DNA of 64,000 nt from UBA1206 sp045600105 (GTDB lineage Bacteria; Bacillota; Clostridia; Oscillospirales; CAG-382). Below are positions 31,588-40,640 of this stretch, piece after piece. Location: positions 1-64,000 of the forward strand of contig JAZRXG010000033.1 of NCBI GenBank assembly GCA_045600105.1, written 5' to 3'. The stretch's first letter is position 1. Every line of letters starts with the position of its first letter. The notes under the pieces were generated by a model, which ran no database searches, was not told the origin of the DNA, and saw only the letters and a program-made list of their open reading frames with translations. The translations under genes and the position numbers were made by a program.

Positions 31588-33359
31588 TTTTCTTCCTCTT
31601 TCTTAATATATCTGTTTTGATTCTTATACCCTGCGGTTTTCAGCGACCATACGGAATTGCCTTCCTCGTCGAGACTTATTCTTTCAAAGCCGAAAGTTCC
31701 GAAAAGTTCCTTTACCATTCCGTTCTTGGCGGTCGGATAGTAGTAGCCCTTTATCTCTTCGATGCCGATCCCACTTGCGCGTCTCACAAGCTCGTCGAGC
31801 ATCGCGAATTCCATATCACGTTTGAGCACCCTGCACGACATTATCCAAAGGTCGACGTCGAGGACCTTGCCGTTTATGCTGCCGATGACGACCGACACGA
31901 CACCGTTGTCACCGAAGCGGTCGACGAGCTTGCCGTAAAGCGTGATGTGCTTTCCGTCCGACGCGGTCTCTTCTATCTCGGACGCGGTATAGCGGCGCGT
32001 GGTTACGTTGAACTGGTTCGACTTGTTGGTGAGCTGGGCGATACGCTGGATATACACGGGGATGAACGGACCGATCTCGGCACGCATATCAAGTCCGCGC
32101 AGAAAATCCTCGTAATTGTCGGCAGACGCCATTTCCTGCTCGCGCATCACGTTCTGTTTGTACATATCGTTTCTTTTGAGGTCGTCGTCCGAGAACGAGG
32201 TCGTCTCAAAATAGCCGTTTCTGTCGAGCGTTCTGATATACGTTTCGACCGATTCCATTTCGGGGACTGCCGCCGGAGTGGTGGAAGACACGATTGCTCT
32301 TTCGGCGGGGTTATCGTCGACGAACACGAACGCGTCAAGCCCGATATTGAGCTCCTTTGCAAGGGCGACCATATTCTGATTCTTGGGTTCCCAGTTTGCC
32401 TTGATGATGATGAAATCGTCCGGCTTCAGATAGCCGTCCTTGTGATTGAGTCCTGCGACGGCGTTTTCCATGTCGTTCTTGGAGTTGACGGTGAGCATAA
32501 CGCCCGTTTCGCTGACTTTTTTGATATATTTCTGAAAATCGTGGTACGCCTGAGCGTCCGCCGTTTCTTCACCGAGTGCGAGGTTTTCGACTCCGTCGTC
32601 ACCGACGACACCGCCCCAGAGCGTGTTGTCGAGGTCAAGGGCGAGAGCCTTTTTGTTTTTGCCGAACACGGATTTGATGATGTTGGCAAGGTTGAACGCG
32701 AAGTCGGGGATGGCGTCGAGAGCGAGAGCGTATTTGTACATATACCACACCGACTGATCTGACCATTTGTCGATGCCGTAACGCGCCGAAACGTAGGCAG
32801 CGTCGTTGACGTAGAAGTTGGCGTTTTCGCTTGCGTGGTCGGCGATGAACTCGTTCATTCTGTTCACGAATCTCACCGCGCCTCTGTCGTCAAAAGCGTC
32901 GCGGTTGCCCATTATGCGGCAGCGCGGAAGCTCAAAATTGTTCTGTATTATCGGGCATCTGAAGCGCGAAAGCTTGTCCCAGACAACGCCGAAATGCTTT
33001 TTTGCTTCTTCAAGAAGCGATGCGCATTCTTCCTTTTTGCTGAGCGCCGACGGAAAATAGCGCTCTATATTGCGGGTCGTCGTGTGGATGAAGATGATAT
33101 CGGGAGCGAACGAATCGAATTCTTCGTTTCCGAACACCGCGTCCTGATAATACTGATCGTATTCTGACATATAGAACGTGGGCTCGATGCCGTTGTCGAG
33201 CAGGAATATCTCGCAAAGGTCCTTTATGTCGTTGGCGGTCGAGCCGCAGAGGATGGCGACCTTTTTGGCAACACGCTTGCTGCCGTCGGACGCAAGGGCT
33301 TTTTTGATTTTTCTCTTGTTTTTGAGAAGGTACTGCGGATCAAGAGGATAAGAAAACAT
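31584..33359 (-). CDS. FkbH-like HAD-superfamily enzyme (glyceryl-ACP synthase type)
   Basis: 591 residues. An N-terminal alpha/beta region of about 230 residues precedes the HAD-IIIC domain with motif I DLDNTLWGG at 242-250, followed by VNSKNDMENA, IKANWEPKNQN and FVFVDDNPAERAIV. A GNAT-like C-terminal domain contains NKSNQFNVTTRRYT and VDLWIMSCRVLKRDMEFAML. This is the FkbH architecture; characterised members dephosphorylate 1,3-bisphosphoglycerate and transfer the glyceryl moiety to an ACP in polyketide pathways. No polyketide genes occur here, so another acceptor is likely. Confidence 0.9.
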   Translation of the reverse strand: MFSYPLDPQYLLKNKRKIKKALASDGSKRVAKKVAILCGSTANDIKDLCEIFLLDNGIEPTFYMSEYDQYYQDAVFGNEEFDSFAPDIIFIHTTTRNIERYFPSALSKKEECASLLEEAKKHFGVVWDKLSRFRCPIIQNNFELPRCRIMGNRDAFDDRGAVRFVNRMNEFIADHASENANFYVNDAAYVSARYGIDKWSDQSVWYMYKYALALDAIPDFAFNLANIIKSVFGKNKKALALDLDNTLWGGVVGDDGVENLALGEETADAQAYHDFQKYIKKVSETGVMLTVNSKNDMENAVAGLNHKDGYLKPDDFIIIKANWEPKNQNMVALAKELNIGLDAFVFVDDNPAERAIVSSTTPAAVPEMESVETYIRTLDRNGYFETTSFSDDDLKRNDMYKQNVMREQEMASADNYEDFLRGLDMRAEIGPFIPVYIQRIAQLTNKSNQFNVTTRRYTASEIEETASDGKHITLYGKLVDRFGDNGVVSVVIGSINGKVLDVDLWIMSCRVLKRDMEFAMLDELVRRASGIGIEEIKGYYYPTAKNGMVKELFGTFGFERISLDEEGNSVWSLKTAGYKNQNRYIKKEEEK

Positions 33360-33375
33360 AATTTTTCTCCGAGTT

Positions 33376-34755
33376 TTATTTAGTACGCATTGCTTCGAGC
33401 TTTTTCCAGACCGTTCCGAAAGTGCTCATACCTGACGAAACGACGAGAACGTCGGTAGCGCCTACCGATTTGCAGAAATCGACGCAGTTGCGCGGATAAT
33501 ATCTGAAGTCGACCATATAGATGGTGTCAAAGCCGAAAAGCAAGAACTGAGGAACGGTCATTCCGTAGGAGTCCTTGAGAATGACGAGCGTTCTGCCGGT
33601 GTCGTTGTCGGGAACGGTTATCTTGAAGGACCAGTCGTCTAGCGCGAAGAACACGCCGTAGTTGCTGAACGAAGTGAAGAACATGGACGCTCTGTCATAT
33701 CCTTCGGTCTCGAAGTTCTTCTGATCTCCGTTGAGGACTCTGACGACGTAGTCGATGTTCGGCTCGTAATAGTCAATGTTTTCGGGGTTGTTCTTGAGCA
33801 CGGGATCGTGCGAGAACGCGTAAAGCGTGCCGACGGTGCCGGTTATGGACTTTTTGGTGTAGTTGCCGTCAAGAGAGCCGAGGTTGAAGTTTGCAGCCTT
33901 AGCAAATTCCTTGCAGCAGTAATAAGCGCCGAGGGCTGCCCAGTGATGCTCCGTGCGGAGATAGATATCTTCTCCGGTGTGATTTTTGAGCGCGGCGTGG
34001 CAGTCGATGTTGACGAATCTGCCGCCGCAGTATTCATTGAGCGACGACTGAAGCAGATCGCCGTTCTTTCTGAAATAGCTGTAGTTTTCGGGTGCGTAAT
34101 AGACGACCGCGGGAGGCGGCACCATGAGATAGACCGTCGCTGAATCGCCGAGGTCTTCCTGTATCTTGGCGACGGTATCGCAGAGTCCCTTGCCTGCCTG
34201 CTTCGAGGTATCGATATAGAACTGTTCCATACCCCTCGTTCCGCTGATGATGACACCGCCTTCCTCCGTCATATAGCCTTTCGGGTTCACGACCGGCTTT
34301 TCTTCGCTCGATTCTTCAGAGGGCTCTTCGCTCGGTTCTTCCTTGGAAGGCTCTTCGGAGGGTTCTTCTTTTGAAAGCTCTTCGCTCGGCTCTTCTTTGG
34401 AAGGCTCTTCACTCGGTTCTTCTTTGGAAGTTTCTTCTTTGGAGGGCTCTTCGCTCGAAGGCTCTTCCGACGAAAGTTCTTCGACTGACGGTTCTTCGGT
34501 CGAAGATTCTTCGGTCGACGGTTCTTCGGAGAGCGATGATTCGGCGGATATTTCAGCCGAGGACGCGGCTTCTTCCGACGTGGTGTCGGCGGAAGAAGAC
34601 TCATCATCGCTTTCTTCGCGCGAGGTGTGAGGCGGTATGCTTATTTCTTTGTATTCTTCCGCGGAACTGCTTTCGATGACCTCTTCCCCCGCGCAGGACG
34701 CGAGAACGGCGAGTATCATCGTTATCACAAGAAAAAGCGAGATTTTCCCTTTCAT
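33376..34755 (-). CDS. DHHW/AlgX-like lipoprotein with Ser/Glu-rich tether
   Basis: 459 residues. A lipoprotein signal ends at ILAVLASC (Cys 21). Residues about 29-155 are almost only Ser, Glu, Pro, Thr and Lys (repeats of SEEPSKEEP). The catalytic domain follows, with YLRTEHHWAALGAYY (His 270-271) and VILKDSYGM supplying a Ser, as in DHHW and AlgJ/AlgX SGNH-type acyltransferases that work with MBOAT proteins. The motif has Glu where the family name has Asp. Compared with the second copy it lacks the N-terminal DHHW segment. Role: probably passes an acyl group to a surface polymer. Confidence 0.8.
   Translation of the reverse strand: MKGKISLFLVITMILAVLASCAGEEVIESSSAEEYKEISIPPHTSREESDDESSSADTTSEEAASSAEISAESSLSEEPSTEESSTEEPSVEELSSEEPSSEEPSKEETSKEEPSEEPSKEEPSEELSKEEPSEEPSKEEPSEEPSEESSEEKPVVNPKGYMTEEGGVIISGTRGMEQFYIDTSKQAGKGLCDTVAKIQEDLGDSATVYLMVPPPAVVYYAPENYSYFRKNGDLLQSSLNEYCGGRFVNIDCHAALKNHTGEDIYLRTEHHWAALGAYYCCKEFAKAANFNLGSLDGNYTKKSITGTVGTLYAFSHDPVLKNNPENIDYYEPNIDYVVRVLNGDQKNFETEGYDRASMFFTSFSNYGVFFALDDWSFKITVPDNDTGRTLVILKDSYGMTVPQFLLFGFDTIYMVDFRYYPRNCVDFCKSVGATDVLVVSSGMSTFGTVWKKLEAMRTK
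34291..34671 (-). repeat. Low-complexity Ser/Glu/Pro coding repeat (first DHHW gene)
   Basis: About 127 codons encode a string of SEEPS/KEEPS-type units. It is a protein tether, probably spanning the cell wall, and prone to length change by slippage. Confidence 0.85.
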
Positions 34756-34758
34756 TGC

Positions 34759-36297
34759 TTATTCTCCGATATCAACGTATTTTTTGGTCTGACGGCGCAT
34801 TGCCTCGAATCTCTTATAGTTCGAGCCGAGCACCTGGAAAGAGCTTGTCGCGAAAACGACGTCGGTCGCGTCGACGCCCTTGATGAAATCAATGGGATCG
34901 AGCGGGAAATAACGGAAGTCGATGCAGTAGATGGTCTCGAACGACGAGAGCATCATGGGCACGAGGGCGTTGCCGTAGGAATCCTTGAACACGACGGCGA
35001 CTCTGCCGTTATGAACGTCGGTGTCGATGCGTATCGAATAGTTATCGCCGTCCATGAAGATCATATACCACGAAGACGAGTTGGCGTCGCTGACCTTGAG
35101 GAAGCAGGTGTCTCTTTCCTTCTGCAGCTCAGTGAAGCCGTAATCGTAGAATCTGACCTTGTAATCACCGGTGTAATTGTACCAGAAGAAGGTGTCGGGG
35201 TGCTTGGTGAGAACATCGGTCTTGACCTGACCGCCGAACGAGCCGACGAAGGGCTTGGGGCTGCCGTCGTCGTTGAATTTGCCTTCGTAGGTGTAGTTTT
35301 TGGTGTCAACGGTCTTTGTGCCGGGAACGAACAGCTTCTTGAACGGGAGACCTGCGACAGACGCGAATTTTTCCGCCGCGTAGTATCCGCCGAGCATCGT
35401 CCAGTGGTGTTCGGTGTTGAAGAAGATATATTCGTCCTTGTGGGAGTTGAGCTCGTTGTAAATGCTGACGGGGATGACGCCCGCGTCCTTGTAAAGTCCG
35501 GTGGTGAACTGCTCGTAGATATAGTCGATCTTCTTGACCTGTTCACCGCCGTACATCTTGTAATACTTCTCGGGCAGATAGATCGAGGACGCCGACGGAA
35601 TGACCATCGAATAGACGTTCACGCCGCTGCCGAGGTCGTTCTTGTAATTTGCGATATATTTTGCGTAAAGCTGTCCGGAGTCATAGGAACCGCCGAACTG
35701 CTCCATGCACCTGTTGTTGAAGATGAGAAGTCCCGAAAGGTCCTGAGTGACATCACCGCTCTCCACGCTGACTTCCTCGCTCGATTCTTCGATCGGTTCG
35801 GAAATCTCTTCGGAGGACTCTTCTCTGCTCGGTTCTTCGGAAGCGGGTTCGCCGCTTTCTTCCTCGGATTGGTCGATAATGACGGAAGAATGTTCCTCGC
35901 TCGTTTCCTCGGGCTCGGACCAATCCTCGAACGGGTCGCTGACTTCACCGCTCGGGATCTCTTCCTCGCTCGTTTCCGTGACTTCACCATGTATGGTCAT
36001 TTCGGGAGTGAAGCCGAAGAGCGATCTTATTTTGACGTCGGCGCTCTTCCACGTGTCACGCGAAGGAACGGTGTCGGTAAACCAGGTCTGAAGCTTGACG
36101 GTGTATTCGCCGCTGAAATAGGACTTGAACGAGAACTCGGGAAATTCCTCGAGTCTGCGTCTTTCAAGCGACGAAACGGTGGAACGGTCCGCGAAAAGCA
36201 GGTAGGCGCTTATGAAAACGAACGCGAACGCAACGATGACGATGTTCAGAAAACAGATGAAATTCTTATTGCTTTTCATATCATTTTTGCTCTTCAT
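34759..36297 (-). CDS. DHHW-family acyltransferase partner, membrane-anchored
   Basis: 512 residues. One N-terminal membrane helix (about 13-35) anchors it outside the cell. Residues 38-98 match the N-terminal DHHW segment (SLERRRLEEFPEFSFKSYFSGEYTVKLQTWFTDTVPSRD). A Ser/Glu-rich insertion at 105-182 interrupts the domain before the catalytic half with FFNTEHHWTMLGGYYAAEKFA (295-310) and VVFKDSYGNALV. These are SGNH-like proteins that partner AlgI/DltB-type MBOATs, whose gene lies 3 nt upstream in transcription order. Two copies in series may form a relay or modify two sites. Confidence 0.83.
   Translation of the reverse strand: MKSKNDMKSNKNFICFLNIVIVAFAFVFISAYLLFADRSTVSSLERRRLEEFPEFSFKSYFSGEYTVKLQTWFTDTVPSRDTWKSADVKIRSLFGFTPEMTIHGEVTETSEEEIPSGEVSDPFEDWSEPEETSEEHSSVIIDQSEEESGEPASEEPSREESSEEISEPIEESSEEVSVESGDVTQDLSGLLIFNNRCMEQFGGSYDSGQLYAKYIANYKNDLGSGVNVYSMVIPSASSIYLPEKYYKMYGGEQVKKIDYIYEQFTTGLYKDAGVIPVSIYNELNSHKDEYIFFNTEHHWTMLGGYYAAEKFASVAGLPFKKLFVPGTKTVDTKNYTYEGKFNDDGSPKPFVGSFGGQVKTDVLTKHPDTFFWYNYTGDYKVRFYDYGFTELQKERDTCFLKVSDANSSSWYMIFMDGDNYSIRIDTDVHNGRVAVVFKDSYGNALVPMMLSSFETIYCIDFRYFPLDPIDFIKGVDATDVVFATSSFQVLGSNYKRFEAMRRQTKKYVDIGE
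35752..35985 (-). repeat. Ser/Glu-rich insertion inside the second DHHW domain
   Basis: About 78 codons rich in Ser and Glu lie between the N-terminal segment and the catalytic half, not between anchor and domain as in the neighbouring genes. Confidence 0.75.
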
Positions 36298-36300
36298 ATC

Positions 36301-37710
36301 TCAGAACCTCCAGTAAAGGAAGACGTTGCTCGTGCTGTCGACCAGCATGATCGCCGAGATGACGAGCAGGGCGATATTCGTGAATATCGTCGTATAGGAA
36401 AACACGGTATCAAGAGTTTTATTCTTCTTCGCAAGACCCTTGAACCAATCGAGCACGGGCATACTGAGGACCGCGGCAACGAGGATGAGGATGATATTCT
36501 CGCTGATGACGGATTTCGCCGTACCTGATATGAACGCGTTGCCGTTTGCGAAAACGAGGTTCTTGAAGAAGCTGCCGAGGGATGACAGGTCTTCGAAATA
36601 GAAGATGCCGAATCCGATGGCGATGACGATGAGAGAATAAACGTGCGACAGCACCTTGGGTATCTTTTTCATTCTCTTCTTGCCGAGCAGCAGCTCGATG
36701 AGAATGAATACGCCGAAATAAAGTCCCCAGATTATGAAGTTCCAGGCTGCGCCGTGCCAGAAGCCGGTGCAGAACCAAACGAGGAACAGACCGAGATATT
36801 TGCGTCTTTTGCCGAAAATGGGAACGTAAAGCAGATAGTCACGGAAGAAGCTGCCGAGAGAAATGTGCCATCTCTGCCAGAATTCGGTTATGTTGGCGGA
36901 AACGAACGGATAACGGAAGTTTTCGTCGAAATGGAAGCCGAAAATGCGTCCGAGACCTATTGCCATATCGGAATATCCCGAGAAATCGTAGTAAACGTAG
37001 ATGGCATAGCAGATCACGCCGACCACGGTGGCGACGAAGGACGCTTTTGAGATGTCGTCAATGCCGATGAGAGGAACGACGACGAGAGAATGAAGGTTAT
37101 TGGCGATGATGACTTTTTTGGCAAGACCGACGATGAAGCGGGTCATGCCTGCGCTCACGTCTTCAAACGTGGACCTTCTGCTGGTGATCTCTTCCTCGAT
37201 GGTGGAATATCTTACGATAGGTCCGGCAACGAGCTGCGGGAACAGCGAAACGTAAAGCAGAAGCTTCGGGTAGCTCTTCTGAACGTCGACGTTCTCCCAA
37301 TAGCAGTCGATGATGTACGACGTGATCTGGAAGGTATAGAACGAAATGCCGAGCGGCATACGTATAGCGGGGATAGGTATGGAAACGGAAAGCAGCGAGT
37401 TGATGTTGCTTATGAAAAATCCGGTGTATTTGAAGAAAATGAGCGCACCGATATTATATATGAGAGCAGCCGCTATGCACGCCTTCGCTTTTCCCGTGTC
37501 GCGGTATTTGTCGATGCCGAGTCCGCAGAAATAGTTGACCGCCACGGACGCGAGAAGCAGGAATATATACGCAGGCTCGCCCCACGCGTAAAACACGAGG
37601 GACGCGGCTATAAGTACGACGTTGCGCTGCCTGATATCCGACGCGAGAAAATACGCCGTTATGCACAGTATCAGGAAGACGAACAGGAAAAACAATTCAG
37701 AAAAAACCAT
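36301..37710 (-). CDS. MBOAT family O-acyltransferase (AlgI/DltB-like)
   Basis: 469 residues with about 10-12 membrane helices. The family histidines are His 282 (FWQRWHISLGSFFRDYL) and His 319 (GFWHGAAWNFIIWGLYFG). Other AlgI-like segments are FYAWGEPAYIFLL, LGISFYTFQITSYIIDCY and FSGYSDMAIGLGRIFGF. Such proteins move acyl groups across the membrane to extracellular polymers; DltB takes its substrate from the ACP DltC. The ACP and FkbH in this cluster suggest a glyceryl-type donor; acetyl-CoA is the other option. Confidence 0.92.
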   Translation of the reverse strand: MVFSELFFLFVFLILCITAYFLASDIRQRNVVLIAASLVFYAWGEPAYIFLLLASVAVNYFCGLGIDKYRDTGKAKACIAAALIYNIGALIFFKYTGFFISNINSLLSVSIPIPAIRMPLGISFYTFQITSYIIDCYWENVDVQKSYPKLLLYVSLFPQLVAGPIVRYSTIEEEITSRRSTFEDVSAGMTRFIVGLAKKVIIANNLHSLVVVPLIGIDDISKASFVATVVGVICYAIYVYYDFSGYSDMAIGLGRIFGFHFDENFRYPFVSANITEFWQRWHISLGSFFRDYLLYVPIFGKRRKYLGLFLVWFCTGFWHGAAWNFIIWGLYFGVFILIELLLGKKRMKKIPKVLSHVYSLIVIAIGFGIFYFEDLSSLGSFFKNLVFANGNAFISGTAKSVISENIILILVAAVLSMPVLDWFKGLAKKNKTLDTVFSYTTIFTNIALLVISAIMLVDSTSNVFLYWRF

Positions 37711-37729
37711 TGCTCAATTTCTCCGTATA

Positions 37730-38914
37730 TCACTTGATCAGATATTCGCTGTAATAACGCTTGCCGACGGTGGTGTCGCCGTTGAGTTCCAGAAGCTCAC
37801 CGACCGTGACGAGCTCATATCCCTGCTCTCTCAGTCTGAGAGAAGCTATCTTGAACGCTTCGACCGAGTTCGTGTAAAGGTCGTGCATAAGCACTATCGA
37901 ACCGTCTTTTGCGTTGTCCACGATGTTGTTCACTATGGTATTGATGTTCTTTTCGGCTGTCGCGTCATCCGAACGCGAGGTGTTCTTCCAGTCCTCGGAA
38001 TCGACGCTCCAGATAATGATGTTGTATTCGCTCTTGTCGGCTCTTTCCTGCGTGATGCTTCCTCCGGGAGGACGCATGATTATGGGATAGTAGCCGGCGC
38101 TTTCGTAAATGAGATTTTCGGTCTTCTCGAGCTCGCCGCGGTATATCTCGTCCGAGCAGCTGTTCCAGTAGTAGTCGTGCGTGTAGGCGTGTATGCCGAT
38201 CTCGCAGCCGAGAGACACCGCACGTTTGACTTCGTCGGTATACTTACCGGCACCGCCCTTTCCGTCAAGACGGTTTCCGACCACGAAGAACGTGACCTTC
38301 ATGTCGTTTTCCTCGACGAAATCGAGCAGCCCCATCGTTCTTATCGACGGACCGTCGTCGAACGTGAAGGCGATGTACTTTTTGCCCTCTTCTTTTTCGA
38401 TCTTTTCGGGCTTTTCTTTTTCTGCCGATTTATCGGATCCCTCTGACGTTTCTTCTGAAGGCTCTTCACTCGGTTCCTCGGAAGGCTCCTCGGAAGACTC
38501 TTCGGAAGGTTCTTCGCTCGGTTCTTCGGAAGATTCTTCAACCGAAGGTTCTTCGGAAGGTTCCTCGCTTGGTTCTTCTGCGGAAGGTTCTTCACTCGAT
38601 TCCTCGGATGATTCTTCGACGGACGCTTCTTCGCTCGATCCTTCTGCCGATTCCTCGGATGATTCTTCGACGGAAGGCTCTTCACTCGATTCTTCTGCCG
38701 AAGGTCCTTCGGATATTTCGGTCGGAGCTTCGTCGGACGAAGGCTCGATCACGTCCGATGCTTCTTCGCTTTCGTCGGAAGCGGAACGCTCGGGAACGCT
38801 TATTTCGACGAAGGATTCTTCGCCGCTTTTTTCGCCTTCCGCCTCTTCGGCGCAGGAGGAAATCAAAAGTATTATCAATAAAAGCGCAAGGATATGAGAT
38901 ATTTTTCGTTTCAT
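37730..38914 (-). CDS. Polysaccharide deacetylase (NodB domain), lipoprotein
   Basis: 394 residues. The signal ends LLISSC (Cys 21). Residues about 28-160 form a Ser/Glu/Pro tether. The NodB domain shows IAFTFDDGPS (185-190), IGIHAYTHDYYW with the HxxxH metal ligands, MRPPGGS and VLMHDLYTNSVEAF. Such CE4 enzymes remove acetyl groups from peptidoglycan or secondary polymers. Its catalytic domain is very similar to that of the next gene, so the two arose by tandem duplication. Confidence 0.92.
   Translation of the reverse strand: MKRKISHILALLLIILLISSCAEEAEGEKSGEESFVEISVPERSASDESEEASDVIEPSSDEAPTEISEGPSAEESSEEPSVEESSEESAEGSSEEASVEESSEESSEEPSAEEPSEEPSEEPSVEESSEEPSEEPSEESSEEPSEEPSEEPSEETSEGSDKSAEKEKPEKIEKEEGKKYIAFTFDDGPSIRTMGLLDFVEENDMKVTFFVVGNRLDGKGGAGKYTDEVKRAVSLGCEIGIHAYTHDYYWNSCSDEIYRGELEKTENLIYESAGYYPIIMRPPGGSITQERADKSEYNIIIWSVDSEDWKNTSRSDDATAEKNINTIVNNIVDNAKDGSIVLMHDLYTNSVEAFKIASLRLREQGYELVTVGELLELNGDTTVGKRYYSEYLIK
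38435..38833 (-). repeat. Low-complexity Ser/Glu/Pro coding repeat (first deacetylase)
   Basis: About 133 codons of EEPSEEPS/SSEEPS type between the lipidation Cys and the NodB domain, the longest of the four tethers. Confidence 0.85.
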
Positions 38915-38921
38915 CGCGGGC

Positions 38922-39947
38922 TCACTTTATCGTATATTCGCTGTAATATCTTTTGCCTATCGTGGTATCGCCGTCAAGATCGGCTATCTCGGCGACGGTC
39001 ACGAACTCGTATCCCTGCTCCTTAAGTCGGAGAGAGGCGATCTTGAAGGCTTCGACCGAGTTCGTGTAAAGGTCGTGCATGAGCACTATGGAGCCGTCCT
39101 TGGCGTTGTCCATAATGTTGTTCACTATCGTTTCGATATTCTGTTTTATCGTCGCGTCGTCGGAACGTGAAGAATTCTTCCAGTCCTCGGAGTCGACGTT
39201 CCAGATGATGATGTTGTATTCGCTCTTATCGGCTCTTTCTTCGGAAATGCTTCCTCCGGGAGGACGCATGATGATGGGATAGTAGCCGGCGTTTTCATAA
39301 ATAAGGTCACGCGTTTTGTTCAGCTCGTCGTTGTAGACGCTGTCAGAGCAGCTGTGCCAGTAATATTCGTGCGTATACGCGTGGATGCCGATTTCGCAGC
39401 CGATAGACACGGCGCGTTTCACTTCGGCGGAGTATCTCGCCGCGGTACCGTCAAGACGGTTGCCGACCACGAAAAACGTGGCTTTCATCCCGTTTTCTTC
39501 AAGGAAATCGAGCAGCTCCATCGTTCTCGGCGACGGGCCGTCATCGAACGTGAAGGCGATATATTTTTTATTTTCGTCTTTTTTGATATAATTCGGTTTT
39601 TCCTTGCCGTCGTCGGCAGTCTGTGCCGAGCTTTCTTCGCTGCTTTCTTCCGCCGAAGACTCGTCCGACGATTCTTCACTTGGTTCTTCGGATTCGCCAG
39701 AAGATACTTCCGCGGATATTTCCTCGGAAGGTTCGGTCGAGATCTCTTCTGATGCTTCGGACGTTTCTTCGGAAGACGCGATTTCTTCGCTTCGATCGCT
39801 TTCCTCCGCCGCGGAAACGGTCTTTTCCCTGTTGTTTCCGGACGTTTCGACTTCTACCTTTGACGGAAAGAGCTTTGCCACGAGTACAGCAAGGCAAACG
39901 CACAGAACGCAGATGACTGCGATATATATCTTATTCTTGTTTGACAT
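38922..39947 (-). CDS. Polysaccharide deacetylase (NodB domain), membrane-anchored paralogue
   Basis: 341 residues from the ATG at 39947, which has GAGGAAAC upstream; a frame extending to 40025 has no site. One N-terminal membrane helix (about 7-27) replaces the lipidation signal of its neighbour. A Ser/Glu region at about 45-115 leads to the NodB domain with IAFTFDDGPSPRTM, IGIHAYTHEYYW, MRPPGGSIS and VLMHDLYTNS. All metal ligands are present. It likely deacetylates the same polymer class as its paralogue. It is the first gene of the surface group. Confidence 0.92.
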   Translation of the reverse strand: MSNKNKIYIAVICVLCVCLAVLVAKLFPSKVEVETSGNNREKTVSAAEESDRSEEIASSEETSEASEEISTEPSEEISAEVSSGESEEPSEESSDESSAEESSEESSAQTADDGKEKPNYIKKDENKKYIAFTFDDGPSPRTMELLDFLEENGMKATFFVVGNRLDGTAARYSAEVKRAVSIGCEIGIHAYTHEYYWHSCSDSVYNDELNKTRDLIYENAGYYPIIMRPPGGSISEERADKSEYNIIIWNVDSEDWKNSSRSDDATIKQNIETIVNNIMDNAKDGSIVLMHDLYTNSVEAFKIASLRLKEQGYEFVTVAEIADLDGDTTIGKRYYSEYTIK

Positions 39948-39978
39948 GATACGTTTCCTCACAATTCGGAATTGTTTA

Positions 39979-40629
39979 TCAGATGATGCCTCCCACCGCG
40001 ATAGTGGAAACCTCGCCCGATACAAGCAAGCCGATGACGACGGCGAGCATCACCGCGATGATGATTATGCTCGTAACGAGACCGAACTTTTTGATCTTTT
40101 TGTTGATTATGAACGCGGTGCCGAGCAGGAGATACGCTCCTCTGAACACCCACGACATGACGGAAGAATCAACGCAGGTGAGCAGCCACACAAGGAACGG
40201 GAGAATAAAGCAGATGGTGGGTATGGGAACTCCGGTGAACACCTTGAGGTTGAGGTCTTCGGTCTCGGTGATCGCCTGGGTATTGAAATACGCGAGTCTG
40301 ATGGCTCCGCAGATGACGTAGAAAATGAGAATGACGATGTCAAGTACCGAACGGCAGCCGAGTATGTAGGCAATGGCGGCAGGCGTGACGCCGAAAGAAA
40401 CCATATCAGACACGGTATCTATTTGAATGCCGAACATTTTCGCTTTTTTATCTTCCCTGTTGGCGTGACGCGCCACGCGTCCGTCGAACATATCGGTAAG
40501 CCCCGCAAGCAGCATTGCCATTATCGCGAGCTTATAGTACCCCGAAGCGGCAAGAAATATGGCTCCGACCGCCGAAGAAAGCCCCGTCAACGTAATGAAA
40601 TTCGCAAGATTATAATACCCAATGAACAT
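39979..40629 (-). CDS. pssA: CDP-diacylglycerol-serine O-phosphatidyltransferase
   Basis: 216 residues with several membrane helices. The CDP-alcohol phosphotransferase motif is MFDGRVARHANREDKKAKMFGIQIDTVSDMVSFG, read with the spacing DGxxxAR...G...D...D. It makes phosphatidylserine, the precursor of phosphatidylethanolamine. No psd gene is adjacent. It sits between rsgA and the deacetylases, so lipid and surface functions share the run. Confidence 0.9.
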   Translation of the reverse strand: MFIGYYNLANFITLTGLSSAVGAIFLAASGYYKLAIMAMLLAGLTDMFDGRVARHANREDKKAKMFGIQIDTVSDMVSFGVTPAAIAYILGCRSVLDIVILIFYVICGAIRLAYFNTQAITETEDLNLKVFTGVPIPTICFILPFLVWLLTCVDSSVMSWVFRGAYLLLGTAFIINKKIKKFGLVTSIIIIAVMLAVVIGLLVSGEVSTIAVGGII

Positions 40630-40640
40630 GATTCTCTCTC

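Noticed and set aside
34627..36528. Plus-strand frame of 633 codons opposite the second DHHW gene
   Set aside because: It is the complement of a clear DHHW protein and is Val/Asp/Glu-rich with no start site or domain.
34291..38833. Short direct repeats that might suggest a CRISPR array
   Set aside because: They are Ser/Glu/Pro codons inside four open genes, with no constant repeat plus variable spacer structure and no cas genes.
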